A stretch of 64,000 bases of DNA from Schleiferilactobacillus harbinensis DSM 16991 (GTDB taxonomy: Bacteria > Bacillota > Bacilli > Lactobacillales > Lactobacillaceae), in assembly GCF_000425885.1 (NCBI RefSeq), contig NZ_AUEH01000007.1, positions 1-64,000 on the forward strand. Reading direction: 5' to 3'. Below, piece after piece: positions 43,588 through 51,486 of this stretch. The first letter of the stretch is position 1. Each line of letters begins with the position of its first letter. The notes below the pieces were generated by a model. The model ran no database searches, was not told where the DNA came from, and was given only the letters and a program-made list of their open reading frames with translations. The position numbers and the translations under genes are program-made.

Positions 43588-44244
43588 ATGGGTGATTTTG
43601 CAGGTGCTTATCAATGGGTGAATATCCGCTATCTGCTCCAAGGATTGTGGGTCACCGTGGCCTTGTCCGCCGTCTCGATCGTGTTCAGCTTTATCATTGG
43701 GTCGGTGCTGGGACTGTTGCGGTACATGAAGATTCCGTTCTTATCTAAAATCGTTGGTTTCGTCATCGATATTATCCGGAACTTGCCGTTGCTGCTGATT
43801 CTGTTCTTCACTTACTTCGGCTTGCCCAGCTTAGGAATCCGACTGGATGCCTTACCGGCGGCCATGGTGGCGATGACGGTCTTTGAATCAATGATGCTGG
43901 CTGAAATCATCCGGGGCGGGATTCAAGCTGTGGATCCCGGCCAGATGGAGGCTGCTCGGAGTAATGGGCTCTCATACGGGCAGGCGATGTTCCATATCAT
44001 TTTGCCCCAGGCGTTCAAAAAAATGATTCCGGCCATCGTGTCCCAGCTGATTTCGCTGGTCAAGGATACGTCCTTGGCGACGATCATTGTGCTGCCGGAG
44101 TTAATGTACCATGGTCAGGTGATTTATGGGCAGAACACGAACTACATGGTGCCGATCTTTATTGCACTGACGGTGCTGTACTTCATCGTCTGCTTCTCGT
44201 TGTCGCTGATTTCGCGGTATTTAGACCGGCGGTTAGCGGCTTAA
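43588..44244 (+). CDS. Amino-acid ABC transporter permease 2
   Basis: A 218-residue permease starting two bases after the previous stop, with AGAGGAGG upstream. It has about five helices, the early FVIDIIRNLPLLLI segment and the EAA loop IIRGGIQAVDPGQMEAARSN, followed by HIILPQAFKKMIPAIVSQLI. It is paralogous to permease 1 and completes the heterodimeric channel. A strong terminator follows, closing the four-gene operon. Confidence 0.9.
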   Translation: MGDFAGAYQWVNIRYLLQGLWVTVALSAVSIVFSFIIGSVLGLLRYMKIPFLSKIVGFVIDIIRNLPLLLILFFTYFGLPSLGIRLDALPAAMVAMTVFESMMLAEIIRGGIQAVDPGQMEAARSNGLSYGQAMFHIILPQAFKKMIPAIVSQLISLVKDTSLATIIVLPELMYHGQVIYGQNTNYMVPIFIALTVLYFIVCFSLSLISRYLDRRLAA

Positions 44245-44271
44245 GATTTGGACTAATTGGATGCAACAAAT

Positions 44272-44302
44272 AAGAGGCGATCCCGAGTGGGGTCGCCTCT
44301 TG
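44272..44302. terminator. Bidirectional terminator between the ABC operon and hflX
   Basis: AAGAGGCGATCCC pairs with GGGGTCGCCTCTT with a short GAGT loop. Confidence 0.8.
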
Positions 44303-44324
44303 GCGTTGGTAGAAAAACTTTGCC

Positions 44325-45626
44325 CTACTTCGCCGCTGCTACGGCCGCCTGGACATACTCCGCAAACCGGCCGCGGTCGATGGGGCCGAGCACTGCGGTG
44401 ACGGCGGTGCCGTCGTCAGTGTAGTGCTCAGACTTCACTTCCGTGTTGTCCCGCAAGTAGTTCACGACATCGCCCTTGGTGAAGGGCACGAGGAGGTCAG
44501 TGGTGACGTAGTCCTTGTAGAGCAGCTCATTCAGGGTCTGACCCAGCAGGCGGATCGAGTTGGGGTCCGTGGCGGACAGGGTCAAGGTCATGCCTTCGCG
44601 GTCCGGATAATGGGTATCCGAGCGCAAATCGGCCTTGTTGTAGACGGTGAGCATTGGGATATCCTTGACGCCAATGGCATTCAGGGTCTCCTCAGTGGTG
44701 GCCATCATTTCCCGGTAGTGGGGATCGGCGAAGTCGACGACTTGGATGAGCAGATCCGCATCCCGGGCTTCGGCTAGGGTCGCCTTGAAGGATTCCACCA
44801 GATGGTGCGGCAAGTGGGAAACAAAGCCGACGGTGTCGCTGAGCAGGAAATGACGGTGATTGGGTAATTGCAGCTTGCGCACACTGGTATCCAGGGTCGC
44901 GAAGAGCTGGTTTTTGACCATCACCTGCTTGTCGGTCAGTCCGTATTGCTGCAGCATGCCGTTCATCGTTGTGGACTTGCCGGCATTGGTGTAGCCGACC
45001 AGCGCGACGGAGGGCAGGGCCTGATGGATCCGGCGGTCCCGGCGCGTGTCCTGGGCGCGCATGATCTCCTTCAACTCATTGCGCATGTGCGTGATCCGTT
45101 TGCGGATGACCCGCTTGTCCAGTTCCAGCTGGGTTTCACCAGCCCCCCGGTTAGCCGTAGCGCCGCCGCTGGCACCCCGGCCACCGCCTTGCTGGTCGAG
45201 GGGATTAGCAGACGGGTGGACCCGGGGCAGGGCGTACTCTTCCCGGGCAATGGCTACTTGCAGCTTGGCTTCCCGAGTTCGGGCCCGAGAAGAGAAGATG
45301 CGCAGAATCAATTCCGTACGGTCCATGACAGACAGCTTGGTGATTTTTTCCAAATTTCGGGTCTGGGACGGGGTCAAATCATCATTGACGACGATGATCG
45401 GCACGTCTTCACCCCGGGCTTGGGCGGCCATTTCTTCCACTTTGCCCTTACCGAAGTAAGTGGCGGCGTCAATGTGGTCGGCCCGTTGAGTGACCTTGCT
45501 GGAGACGGTCATACCCGCGGCAGTGACCAGTTCGCCCAGTTCAGTCATGGTGTAATCAAAATCCGCCTGTTGGCGGTCTAAGCCGGCGATGATCGTCGGG
45601 ATGGTTTGTATCGTTGTATCTTGCAT
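44325..45626 (-). CDS. hflX: GTPase HflX
   Basis: A 433-residue ribosome-associated GTPase that splits stalled or hibernating 70S ribosomes. The N-terminal HflX domain has AATYFGKGKVEEMAAQARG and VNDDLTPSQTRNLEK, then a glycine-rich linker (QQGGGRGASGGATANRGAGE) and helical region QLELDKRVIRKRI. The G domain starts with P-loop VGYTNAGKSTTMN and includes the DTVGFVSHLPHHLVESF G3 segment and the NKADL G4 motif. Length is normal. It is monocistronic on the minus strand. Confidence 0.94.
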   Translation of the reverse strand: MQDTTIQTIPTIIAGLDRQQADFDYTMTELGELVTAAGMTVSSKVTQRADHIDAATYFGKGKVEEMAAQARGEDVPIIVVNDDLTPSQTRNLEKITKLSVMDRTELILRIFSSRARTREAKLQVAIAREEYALPRVHPSANPLDQQGGGRGASGGATANRGAGETQLELDKRVIRKRITHMRNELKEIMRAQDTRRDRRIHQALPSVALVGYTNAGKSTTMNGMLQQYGLTDKQVMVKNQLFATLDTSVRKLQLPNHRHFLLSDTVGFVSHLPHHLVESFKATLAEARDADLLIQVVDFADPHYREMMATTEETLNAIGVKDIPMLTVYNKADLRSDTHYPDREGMTLTLSATDPNSIRLLGQTLNELLYKDYVTTDLLVPFTKGDVVNYLRDNTEVKSEHYTDDGTAVTAVLGPIDRGRFAEYVQAAVAAAK

Positions 45627-45690
45627 TGAATACCTGCTTTCTTAATGCACTCAGTTTCAGGATAGCACAGTGACGCGTTTTCTGGAAAAG

Positions 45691-45732
45691 AAAAGACCGA
45701 GGTCCATACGTCAAGCGTACAGACCTCGGTCT
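45691..45732 (-). terminator. Terminator of the 87-residue protein gene
   Basis: On the minus strand AGACCGAGGTC pairs perfectly with GACCTCGGTCT around a 17-base loop, and TTTTCTTTT follows. Confidence 0.85.
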
Positions 45733-45753
45733 AGAGCAGCCGGATAAATCAGA

Positions 45754-46017
45754 TTAAGCGGCTAACGGGACCATCATGTAGTGATTCTCGGGGATCAAGT
45801 TGCCATTGGCGTCCATGACGTCATTCACGTCACTAACGGCCTCGGGCTTGATCATTGAGAACAACGACGTTAAGTATTCGATCACGTCACTGCCCGTAAC
45901 GTGGCCGGCATGTTCCGCCGCAAAATGGTCCGTAATCAACTCTGTCATCTTGTCCTGTGCTTGCGCTTGGGTCCGTACCAGTACGAATTGTAAAAAGTCA
46001 TTTTCTAAAGTAGACAT
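45754..46017 (-). CDS. Small acidic protein of unknown function
   Basis: An 87-residue protein that I do not recognise. The ATG at 46017 (MSTLENDFLQF) lies after AGGAGAG; the longer frame has no site. The sequence is helical and acidic with several Met residues (AQAQDKMTELITDHFAAEH, YLTSLFSMIKPEAVSDVNDV), no signal peptide and no membrane helix. It has a near-consensus promoter, a leader of about 80 bases and a perfect terminator, so it is probably well expressed. It is monocistronic. Confidence 0.7.
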   Translation of the reverse strand: MSTLENDFLQFVLVRTQAQAQDKMTELITDHFAAEHAGHVTGSDVIEYLTSLFSMIKPEAVSDVNDVMDANGNLIPENHYMMVPLAA

Positions 46018-46105
46018 CGCGTAAACTCTCCTAGTCTTTTTGTAGTGCATTCTAAATTCTTGACTGACAGGGACTTTTTTATTCCCTTACAAAACTTCAA
46101 GAGAG

Positions 46106-46133
46106 ATTATAGCACATGGATTTGATGTTGCAA
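46106..46133 (-). promoter_or_regulatory. Promoter of the small acidic protein
   Basis: On the minus strand TTGCAA and TATAAT are 16 bases apart. The transcript would have a leader of about 80 bases containing a small AGGGA/TCCCT hairpin. Confidence 0.75.
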
Positions 46134-46225
46134 CCTTTTTTGCTTTACCCGACTTTTACTGGATTTTACCAACCGCGGGAGATAGCGCCGGTCAACGTTT
46201 TGTGACGAATTGTTAAGATTCGGTA

Positions 46226-46891
46226 TCACTGCAACAAGCCTGCGGTATTGTTGTAGTATACGACGGTGATACCGCTATCGGTGAGCTGTAATTTGGTGAT
46301 ACTGGCATTCTTCGGACTTTCTTCCACTGGAAATTGGCCTTTGCCGAATTTGTCCGTAATGCTGCGGATGGTGGTGCCATGGGAAACCAAGAGTACATTG
46401 TCGCCGTGGCGGTTTTCTTCCCGCAGCATCTTGAAGCCCTTCATCAGCCGGGTCCAATAAGTAACGGCGTTCTCGGCATCATGGAAGGGGTCGGCGGCGT
46501 GCATGAAGTCTTTGGTTTCGTCCAATGAATGGTGCTGCAGCAGCGACCCGAAATTCCGCTGACCGTGGGGCATCGCGATGGCGTACCAGGTCTGCGCGGA
46601 ATCGGCGCCTTCAAAGTAGCCGTAAAATTGTTCCCGGAACAGCGGTGTCGTCTTGTACGGAATGGTGGTATTCAGGTTGTGGCTGAGGATGATGTCCATT
46701 GTGTGCTGCGCGCGGGTGGTGTCCGATGAGTAAGCGTGGGTGAAGGTCATGTGGCTCAAACGCTCCCCCACGGTGTGGGCGCCGGCGATCCCTGCGGGAG
46801 TGAGGGGCGAATCGCTCCAGCCCTGCATTTTGTTGTATTTGTTGAAATAGGTCTGACCGTGGCGAATCAGATAGACGTTAACTGTTTTCAT
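46226..46891 (-). CDS. Histidine phosphatase family protein
   Basis: A 221-residue phosphoglycerate-mutase-like phosphatase, cytoplasmic. The catalytic RHG motif is at 10-12 (YLIRHGQTYFNKYNKMQGW), with catalytic His11 and the second His in LLVSHGTTIRSI. GWSDSPLTPAGIAGAHTVGE is the usual substrate-loop region. Its length and inserted segment (about 95-150) fit the broad-specificity phosphatases of lactobacilli and not the glycolytic Gpm enzymes. It follows PepI on the minus strand but a terminator separates them. Confidence 0.88.
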   Translation of the reverse strand: MKTVNVYLIRHGQTYFNKYNKMQGWSDSPLTPAGIAGAHTVGERLSHMTFTHAYSSDTTRAQHTMDIILSHNLNTTIPYKTTPLFREQFYGYFEGADSAQTWYAIAMPHGQRNFGSLLQHHSLDETKDFMHAADPFHDAENAVTYWTRLMKGFKMLREENRHGDNVLLVSHGTTIRSITDKFGKGQFPVEESPKNASITKLQLTDSGITVVYYNNTAGLLQ

Positions 46892-46902
46892 GGGTTTCCT
46901 CC

Positions 46903-46939
46903 AAAAAGCGGCCCAAACAAAGAAGATTGCTTGGGCCGA
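46903..46939 (-). terminator. Terminator of pepI
   Basis: On the minus strand TCGGCCCAAGCAA pairs with TTGTTTGGGCCG and is followed by CTTTTT. Confidence 0.75.
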
Positions 46940-46972
46940 CCATACAAAGTGATTATTTTTTGATCCGTACGA

Positions 46973-47878
46973 TTACATTGGGAAACGGTTGTTTTCTACA
47001 TCCAAGATGAATTTCTTCAAGTGGCTGAAGTATACCGGCGGATTATCCATCATGTGGTGATGTCCCGCACTCGGCGTCGTTTCCAAACGGGAATGGGGAA
47101 TGTCCTCAGCCATGCGCCGAGCGGAACTCAGCGGCATCGTTTCATGTTCGCCAAAAGTCAGCAGCGTGGGCACTTGGATGTTCTTCAACTGACCGCGCAG
47201 GTCGAAATCCTTCAGCTTGCCGGTGACCACGAATTCGTTGTCGCCCTGGAAGGCGTTGTACACGGCCGTGGCCATCGTGGGGATCAGATGCTGGATCGGT
47301 GACGGGTAGCGGCGGTCAACGTATTCCCGGTTCAACACTTCGACACAGTCCTGATACCGCTTATTATGCCAGTCGCCATTGGCCTCGCACTGTTCCATGA
47401 ACTCGACGTCCTCCTTGGGCAGCGCCGCGGCACGGATCTGCTTCAAGTGTGTCAAGTACTCGTCGATGTTGTCGATCATGGACGAAATGATCGCGCCTTT
47501 CAGGTGCTGACCATACTTCAGCGCGTACATCATCGTCAATGCACCGCCCCAGGATTGACCGATCAGGTAGAAATTGTCCAAGCCCAGTTTTTGCCGAACT
47601 TCTTCCACTTCGTCCAAATAATAATCATAGGTCAGGTATTTCTCAGCAATGGCCGGGTCGGAATAGTCCGGTTGATCGGAGTAGAAAGAGCCCAGCTGAT
47701 CGTACATGGTGACCTGGACGCCGATATCAGAAAGCTCTTCACCGAAGTTTTCCCAGTATTCGTGGTTGCCGCCAGGACCGCCATGGAGGCAGAGGAGATG
47801 GATGTCGCCGCTGCCTTGGGTATTGGTCCAAAGATGGTAGCCATTATCCAGGGTGATGATCGTTGTACCTTGTTTCAT
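46973..47878 (-). CDS. pepI: Proline iminopeptidase
   Basis: A 301-residue alpha/beta hydrolase of family S33 that removes N-terminal proline from peptides. ATG 47878 is preferred because AAAGGTG lies 9 bases upstream; the GTG at 47890 overlaps that site. HGGPGG at 32-37, the nucleophile elbow GQSWGG with Ser109, the acid in TFGEHETMP and the histidine in SAGHHHMMD fit. Lactobacillar PepI proteins are about 300 residues. It acts in the cytoplasm on oligopeptides and complements the PepD dipeptidase found earlier in the window. Confidence 0.88.
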   Translation of the reverse strand: MKQGTTIITLDNGYHLWTNTQGSGDIHLLCLHGGPGGNHEYWENFGEELSDIGVQVTMYDQLGSFYSDQPDYSDPAIAEKYLTYDYYLDEVEEVRQKLGLDNFYLIGQSWGGALTMMYALKYGQHLKGAIISSMIDNIDEYLTHLKQIRAAALPKEDVEFMEQCEANGDWHNKRYQDCVEVLNREYVDRRYPSPIQHLIPTMATAVYNAFQGDNEFVVTGKLKDFDLRGQLKNIQVPTLLTFGEHETMPLSSARRMAEDIPHSRLETTPSAGHHHMMDNPPVYFSHLKKFILDVENNRFPM

Positions 47879-47932
47879 ATGCTGTTGCACCTTTCGTTTG
47901 CCAGGGCCGCGGCCCTGTTTCTGTGGATATCT

Positions 47933-50122
47933 TTATTTTACCTTATCCGGGAGCGGGGACAAGGCCCGTTCAGCGGAAAATAGCGCGTTGTGGGCATGGT
48001 ACCAAGCGTCGTTGGGCTGACGATCCAGCTGCCGGTACGCGGCCATGGCGAGGCTGTATCGATCCAGTCCGTTCAAAGCGGTCAAAACCGCCGGCGTCGT
48101 TACGCCGCCCTGATTGTTGAAGCCATGGAGGTCGAAGGGCGCGTGGTCCCGGCCGTACAGCAGGCTGGCCAGCAAAGCGGGATAGCCGGGATAGGCGGCT
48201 ACCACTGGTACGCCCTGGGGGAAGAGGCTGTTGAAGGTCGCCTCGGCCAACCCGTTGGGGTCCTGCTCAGATTGGCGCAGGACGAGGGGCCGGACAAGAC
48301 AGACGACGCGAATCGCCAGCGCGGGATCCGCTGTATGGAGCAAATGGACCGCCCCGATGGTTTCGGCGAAAGGCCGCATCCCGCCGGCCAGCAGCACAAT
48401 ATCCGGCTTTTTCTCCGGATGGATCGTTGCCCACGGGACGGTATCGACACCATTATGCACCAGCGCAGCGGCCTCCGCCGTGGTGAACCAATCAGGCATC
48501 GCGCTCTTGCTGGCCACGATCAGGTTGACGTGGTGCTGACTGCGCAGCGCACGGTGGGCACTGGCCAGCAGCATGTTGGTATCCGCCGGCAAATAGATCG
48601 TCGCCGTGCTGGCGGGCAGTGAGGCCACAATATCCTGCATCAGCGGGTTTTGGTGGGAGTAGCCGTTATGCCCTTGTTCCCAGACATCGCCAGTGGCCAG
48701 CAGATTGAGACTAGGCTCCGTGTCCCGCCACTGGAAGCGCTGGGCCTCCTGCAGCCACTTGCCATGCTGGGCAACCATACTGCCGACGATGGGCAAGAAG
48801 GCCTCATAACTGGTGAACAGCCCCTGTCGGCCGGTGAGGGTATAGCCCTCCAGCAGACCTTCATCCAGGTGTTCGGACACCACATTGGCCGTGGCCGGCT
48901 GATCCAGCTTGTTCAGGTGAACGGAACCGAGTTCGTCGGGGCTCAACAGGTGCAGCCGATGTTCCGGTGCCAGACTATTGAGATAGGTGCCGAGAACCGC
49001 CGTTGGACTTTCGCTGCGGGCACCGCGCTTAGGCACCGGCCGGTCCGGCAAGTCCGGCAGGCGCCAGCGATGGAAGTGGTGGTGGGCCGCCGGGTTGTTC
49101 GTGATCCGCCGTTCTTTGGGCGGCAGCAAGTCGAGAAAGGCGGGGCTGAGGGCGCCCTCGGCGGTGAATAGAGCGGTCGGTCGATGCGGCTGGAGCCATT
49201 TGGTTAACGCCGCCAAGCCAGCCGCCGGGTCATCTGGATCAATGGCGATCGGCAGCTGATGACTAGCTGCCTCGCCGGCCTCCGGCCCCGTCCAGCCCTT
49301 GGGCGTGGTCAAGATCAATACCGGCAGGGGTTGGTCAACGCCTCTCTGCCAAGCCGCCATCTTATCCCAAGCTTGGGCGAGTGCCAGATACAGGGCGTGG
49401 TGAATGTCCTGGCCGGGGGTCAAAGAGACCCATAGCGGTGCCCAGCCTTGGCTGTCAAAGAAGGCCTCAACGGCCTCCGGCGCCATTTCGCTGAAGACGG
49501 TCCGAGACGCCATGGCAAAACCATTGCGCAGTACGATGGGGAAAACCGCGCCGTCATGCTGCGGGTTCAAAACCCGGCTGACCTGCCAACTCGCCGCCAA
49601 CGGCCCGGTCTCGGCCTCGCCGTCACCAATCAAGGCCACCGCCCGGGTCCCCGGACTGTCCAGCACGGCGCCGGCCGCATGAGCCAGCGTGTACCCCAGC
49701 TCGCCGCCGGTCTGGATCACGCCGGGCACATCCGGCCCAGGATGGGTCGCATGATGCAGGGTGGCAAACCGGCGAAACAGCGTCAGCAAGCCCGCCTTGG
49801 TTTGGGGCACTTCAGGATACGCCTTGGTGTAGCTGCCCTCTAAGAAACTGTTCAGCAGCGGCACTTGGCCGCCGTGACCGGGACCGGTGACCACCAAAGC
49901 AGAGGTGTCGTAGTTTTTCAACAGCTGATCCAGCCCGGCCCACACTAAATTCTGGGCTGGGGCGGTACCCCAATGGCCCAGCGGCGGCTGCTTCAAGTCG
50001 CTGGCAGTCAGCGGCCGGTCCAAGAGAATGTTGTCCTTTAAGTACAGAATTGCGGCACTTAGATAATTCAGCGTGTGAAAAATAGTTGCCGCGGCTTGTG
50101 TCTCGTTCTCATCAGTACGCAC
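47933..50122 (-). CDS. Divergent phosphoketolase-family protein
   Basis: A 729-residue thiamine-diphosphate protein of the XFP family, whose typical members are 780-830 residues and split xylulose 5-phosphate or fructose 6-phosphate to acetyl phosphate. Retained: LGHWGTAP, GPGHGG, GGELGY, IGDGEAETGPLAASW, TPKGWTGP, SYEAFLPIVGSM and HNGYSHQNP. Altered: the usual SFPGGxPSH segment reads RRFATLHHATH, EGGELGY is TGGELGY, and LHLNGYKI is VLRNGFAM. These lie around cofactor and substrate sites, so activity or specificity may differ from the standard enzyme. The start is GTG 50122. It is followed by pepI and preceded by an aldo/keto reductase gene. Confidence 0.75.
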   Translation of the reverse strand: MRTDENETQAAATIFHTLNYLSAAILYLKDNILLDRPLTASDLKQPPLGHWGTAPAQNLVWAGLDQLLKNYDTSALVVTGPGHGGQVPLLNSFLEGSYTKAYPEVPQTKAGLLTLFRRFATLHHATHPGPDVPGVIQTGGELGYTLAHAAGAVLDSPGTRAVALIGDGEAETGPLAASWQVSRVLNPQHDGAVFPIVLRNGFAMASRTVFSEMAPEAVEAFFDSQGWAPLWVSLTPGQDIHHALYLALAQAWDKMAAWQRGVDQPLPVLILTTPKGWTGPEAGEAASHQLPIAIDPDDPAAGLAALTKWLQPHRPTALFTAEGALSPAFLDLLPPKERRITNNPAAHHHFHRWRLPDLPDRPVPKRGARSESPTAVLGTYLNSLAPEHRLHLLSPDELGSVHLNKLDQPATANVVSEHLDEGLLEGYTLTGRQGLFTSYEAFLPIVGSMVAQHGKWLQEAQRFQWRDTEPSLNLLATGDVWEQGHNGYSHQNPLMQDIVASLPASTATIYLPADTNMLLASAHRALRSQHHVNLIVASKSAMPDWFTTAEAAALVHNGVDTVPWATIHPEKKPDIVLLAGGMRPFAETIGAVHLLHTADPALAIRVVCLVRPLVLRQSEQDPNGLAEATFNSLFPQGVPVVAAYPGYPALLASLLYGRDHAPFDLHGFNNQGGVTTPAVLTALNGLDRYSLAMAAYRQLDRQPNDAWYHAHNALFSAERALSPLPDKVK

Positions 50123-50154
50123 TATGCCATCCCACTTTCTATGACCCGAAAGAC

Positions 50155-51159
50155 TTAACGATTCAGAATCGCCTCAATGGCTGCTAATTCATCCGCCGTA
50201 AAGGTCGTCTGGTTCCCGGCCTTAATATTGCTTTCCAAATGATCCACGCTGGTCGTGCCGATGATCACACTGGTCACCACCGGATCCCGCAGGAGCCAGG
50301 ACAGCGCCATTTCGGACAGGGTTTGGTCCCGGTTTTGGGCGATTTTCTTCAAGTCGTTTAATTGGGCGACAACGTGATCTTTGCCCTTGGCGAAAGTCTC
50401 CGTATTCGACCAGTGAATCGGGAAGTCGGCAGGGATGCCGGCCAAGTAGCGGTCGGAGAGCAAGCCCTCGGATAGCGGTCCATAAGCCACGAGCCCAGCG
50501 TCCAAGTCTTTCATCGTTGTTAGGAAATTATCTTTCTCCGCCGTGCGATTAAACATGTTGTAAGAGACTTGATTGACCACGAAGGGTGTGCCAAGCTTCT
50601 GGAACCAGCCGACCATTTCCTTGGTTTGAGCGGCGGTGTAGTTAGAAATGCCGATATACAACGCCTTCCCGGCGCGAACAACGGCGTCCAAGGCCCGAGC
50701 GGTTTCTTCGAACTTCACCTTTGGGTCTGGCCGGTGGCTGTAGTAAATATCCACATAATCCAATCCCATTTTTTCCAGACTGGTATCGATGCTCTGCATC
50801 ACGGCCTTGCGGCTGCCGAATTCACCGTAAGGGCCGACGCCGTATTTGAAACCGACCTTGGTGGTGATCACCAGCTCATCCCGATAAGGCTTCAGGTTGC
50901 GGCGGTAAATGTCGCCGAAGAGCCGCTCGGCACTGCCGATTTCTGGTTTGCCGTAGTTATTGGACAAGTCGAAGGAGAAAACGCCCTCGTCAAAGGCCTT
51001 CAGGATCACCTTTTCCCGGTCCAGTACAGGATCGCTGCTGCTATAGTGGCGCCACAAACCCAGGGAGACGGCCGGCAATTGCAGACCGGTATCCCCGGCA
51101 CGGCGAATCGCGGTCCGATTATCGTAGCGGGTATCATCAGCCCGATAAACTTCTGTCAT
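50155..51159 (-). CDS. Aldo/keto reductase, YghZ-like
   Basis: A 334-residue NADPH-dependent reductase of the YghZ/Kv-beta group, which includes L-glyceraldehyde 3-phosphate reductases. The catalytic tetrad is D64 and Y69 in FDLSNNYG, K101 in TTKVGF and H142 in YYSHRPD. The ATG follows AGGAGG at a good distance. It lies 32 bases upstream of the phosphoketolase-like gene and may be co-transcribed with it, suggesting a shared role in sugar or aldehyde metabolism. The C-terminal SVIIGTTSVDHLESN is the cofactor-binding end. Confidence 0.9.
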   Translation of the reverse strand: MTEVYRADDTRYDNRTAIRRAGDTGLQLPAVSLGLWRHYSSSDPVLDREKVILKAFDEGVFSFDLSNNYGKPEIGSAERLFGDIYRRNLKPYRDELVITTKVGFKYGVGPYGEFGSRKAVMQSIDTSLEKMGLDYVDIYYSHRPDPKVKFEETARALDAVVRAGKALYIGISNYTAAQTKEMVGWFQKLGTPFVVNQVSYNMFNRTAEKDNFLTTMKDLDAGLVAYGPLSEGLLSDRYLAGIPADFPIHWSNTETFAKGKDHVVAQLNDLKKIAQNRDQTLSEMALSWLLRDPVVTSVIIGTTSVDHLESNIKAGNQTTFTADELAAIEAILNR

Positions 51160-51304
51160 TTGAAAAACCTCCTATTTGTATGTGTCTCCTTTATTCTATG
51201 GTTTACGCAAAATGTAAGCAAGGCACACCCTTGTGTAAAAATTTGCGAACAGTCTCGAAATCTGATAAACTATTTAATTAAAATTGTGCGATGGAGGGCA
51301 TTGA

Positions 51305-51472
51305 TTGAACAAAAAATCGCTATTTCTGGGCGGCATCACGCTGATTGGCCTAATCATCGGCATCATCACCCGGCATTATGCACTTTGGACCCTGGGCGCG
51401 CTTGCCCTGGGGTACGTCTTTACTTTCTGGCTGCCGCGTCTGTGGACAGCCTGGCAGCATCGTCGTCAGTGA
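51305..51472 (+). CDS. Small two-helix membrane protein upstream of helD
   Basis: A 55-residue protein starting at TTG 51305, 6-7 bases after GGAGGG, and ending in TGA 51470-51472. It begins MNKKSLFLGGITLIGLIIG and then has a second hydrophobic stretch LWTLGALALGYVFTFWLP and a basic tail ending HRRQ. Two transmembrane helices joined by a short ITRHY turn are expected. It lies 14 bases before the HelD gene, so the two are probably co-transcribed. Function unknown. The good ribosome binding site, the hydrophobic pattern and the tight spacing support it as real. Confidence 0.65.
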   Translation: MNKKSLFLGGITLIGLIIGIITRHYALWTLGALALGYVFTFWLPRLWTAWQHRRQ

Positions 51473-51486
51473 AAGGACTGAGGTTT

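Noticed and set aside
50569-51486. Long in-frame N-terminal extension of HelD
   Set aside because: It runs antisense to the aldo/keto reductase, contains no helD-like sequence, and ATG 51487 has a proper ribosome binding site and gives normal length.
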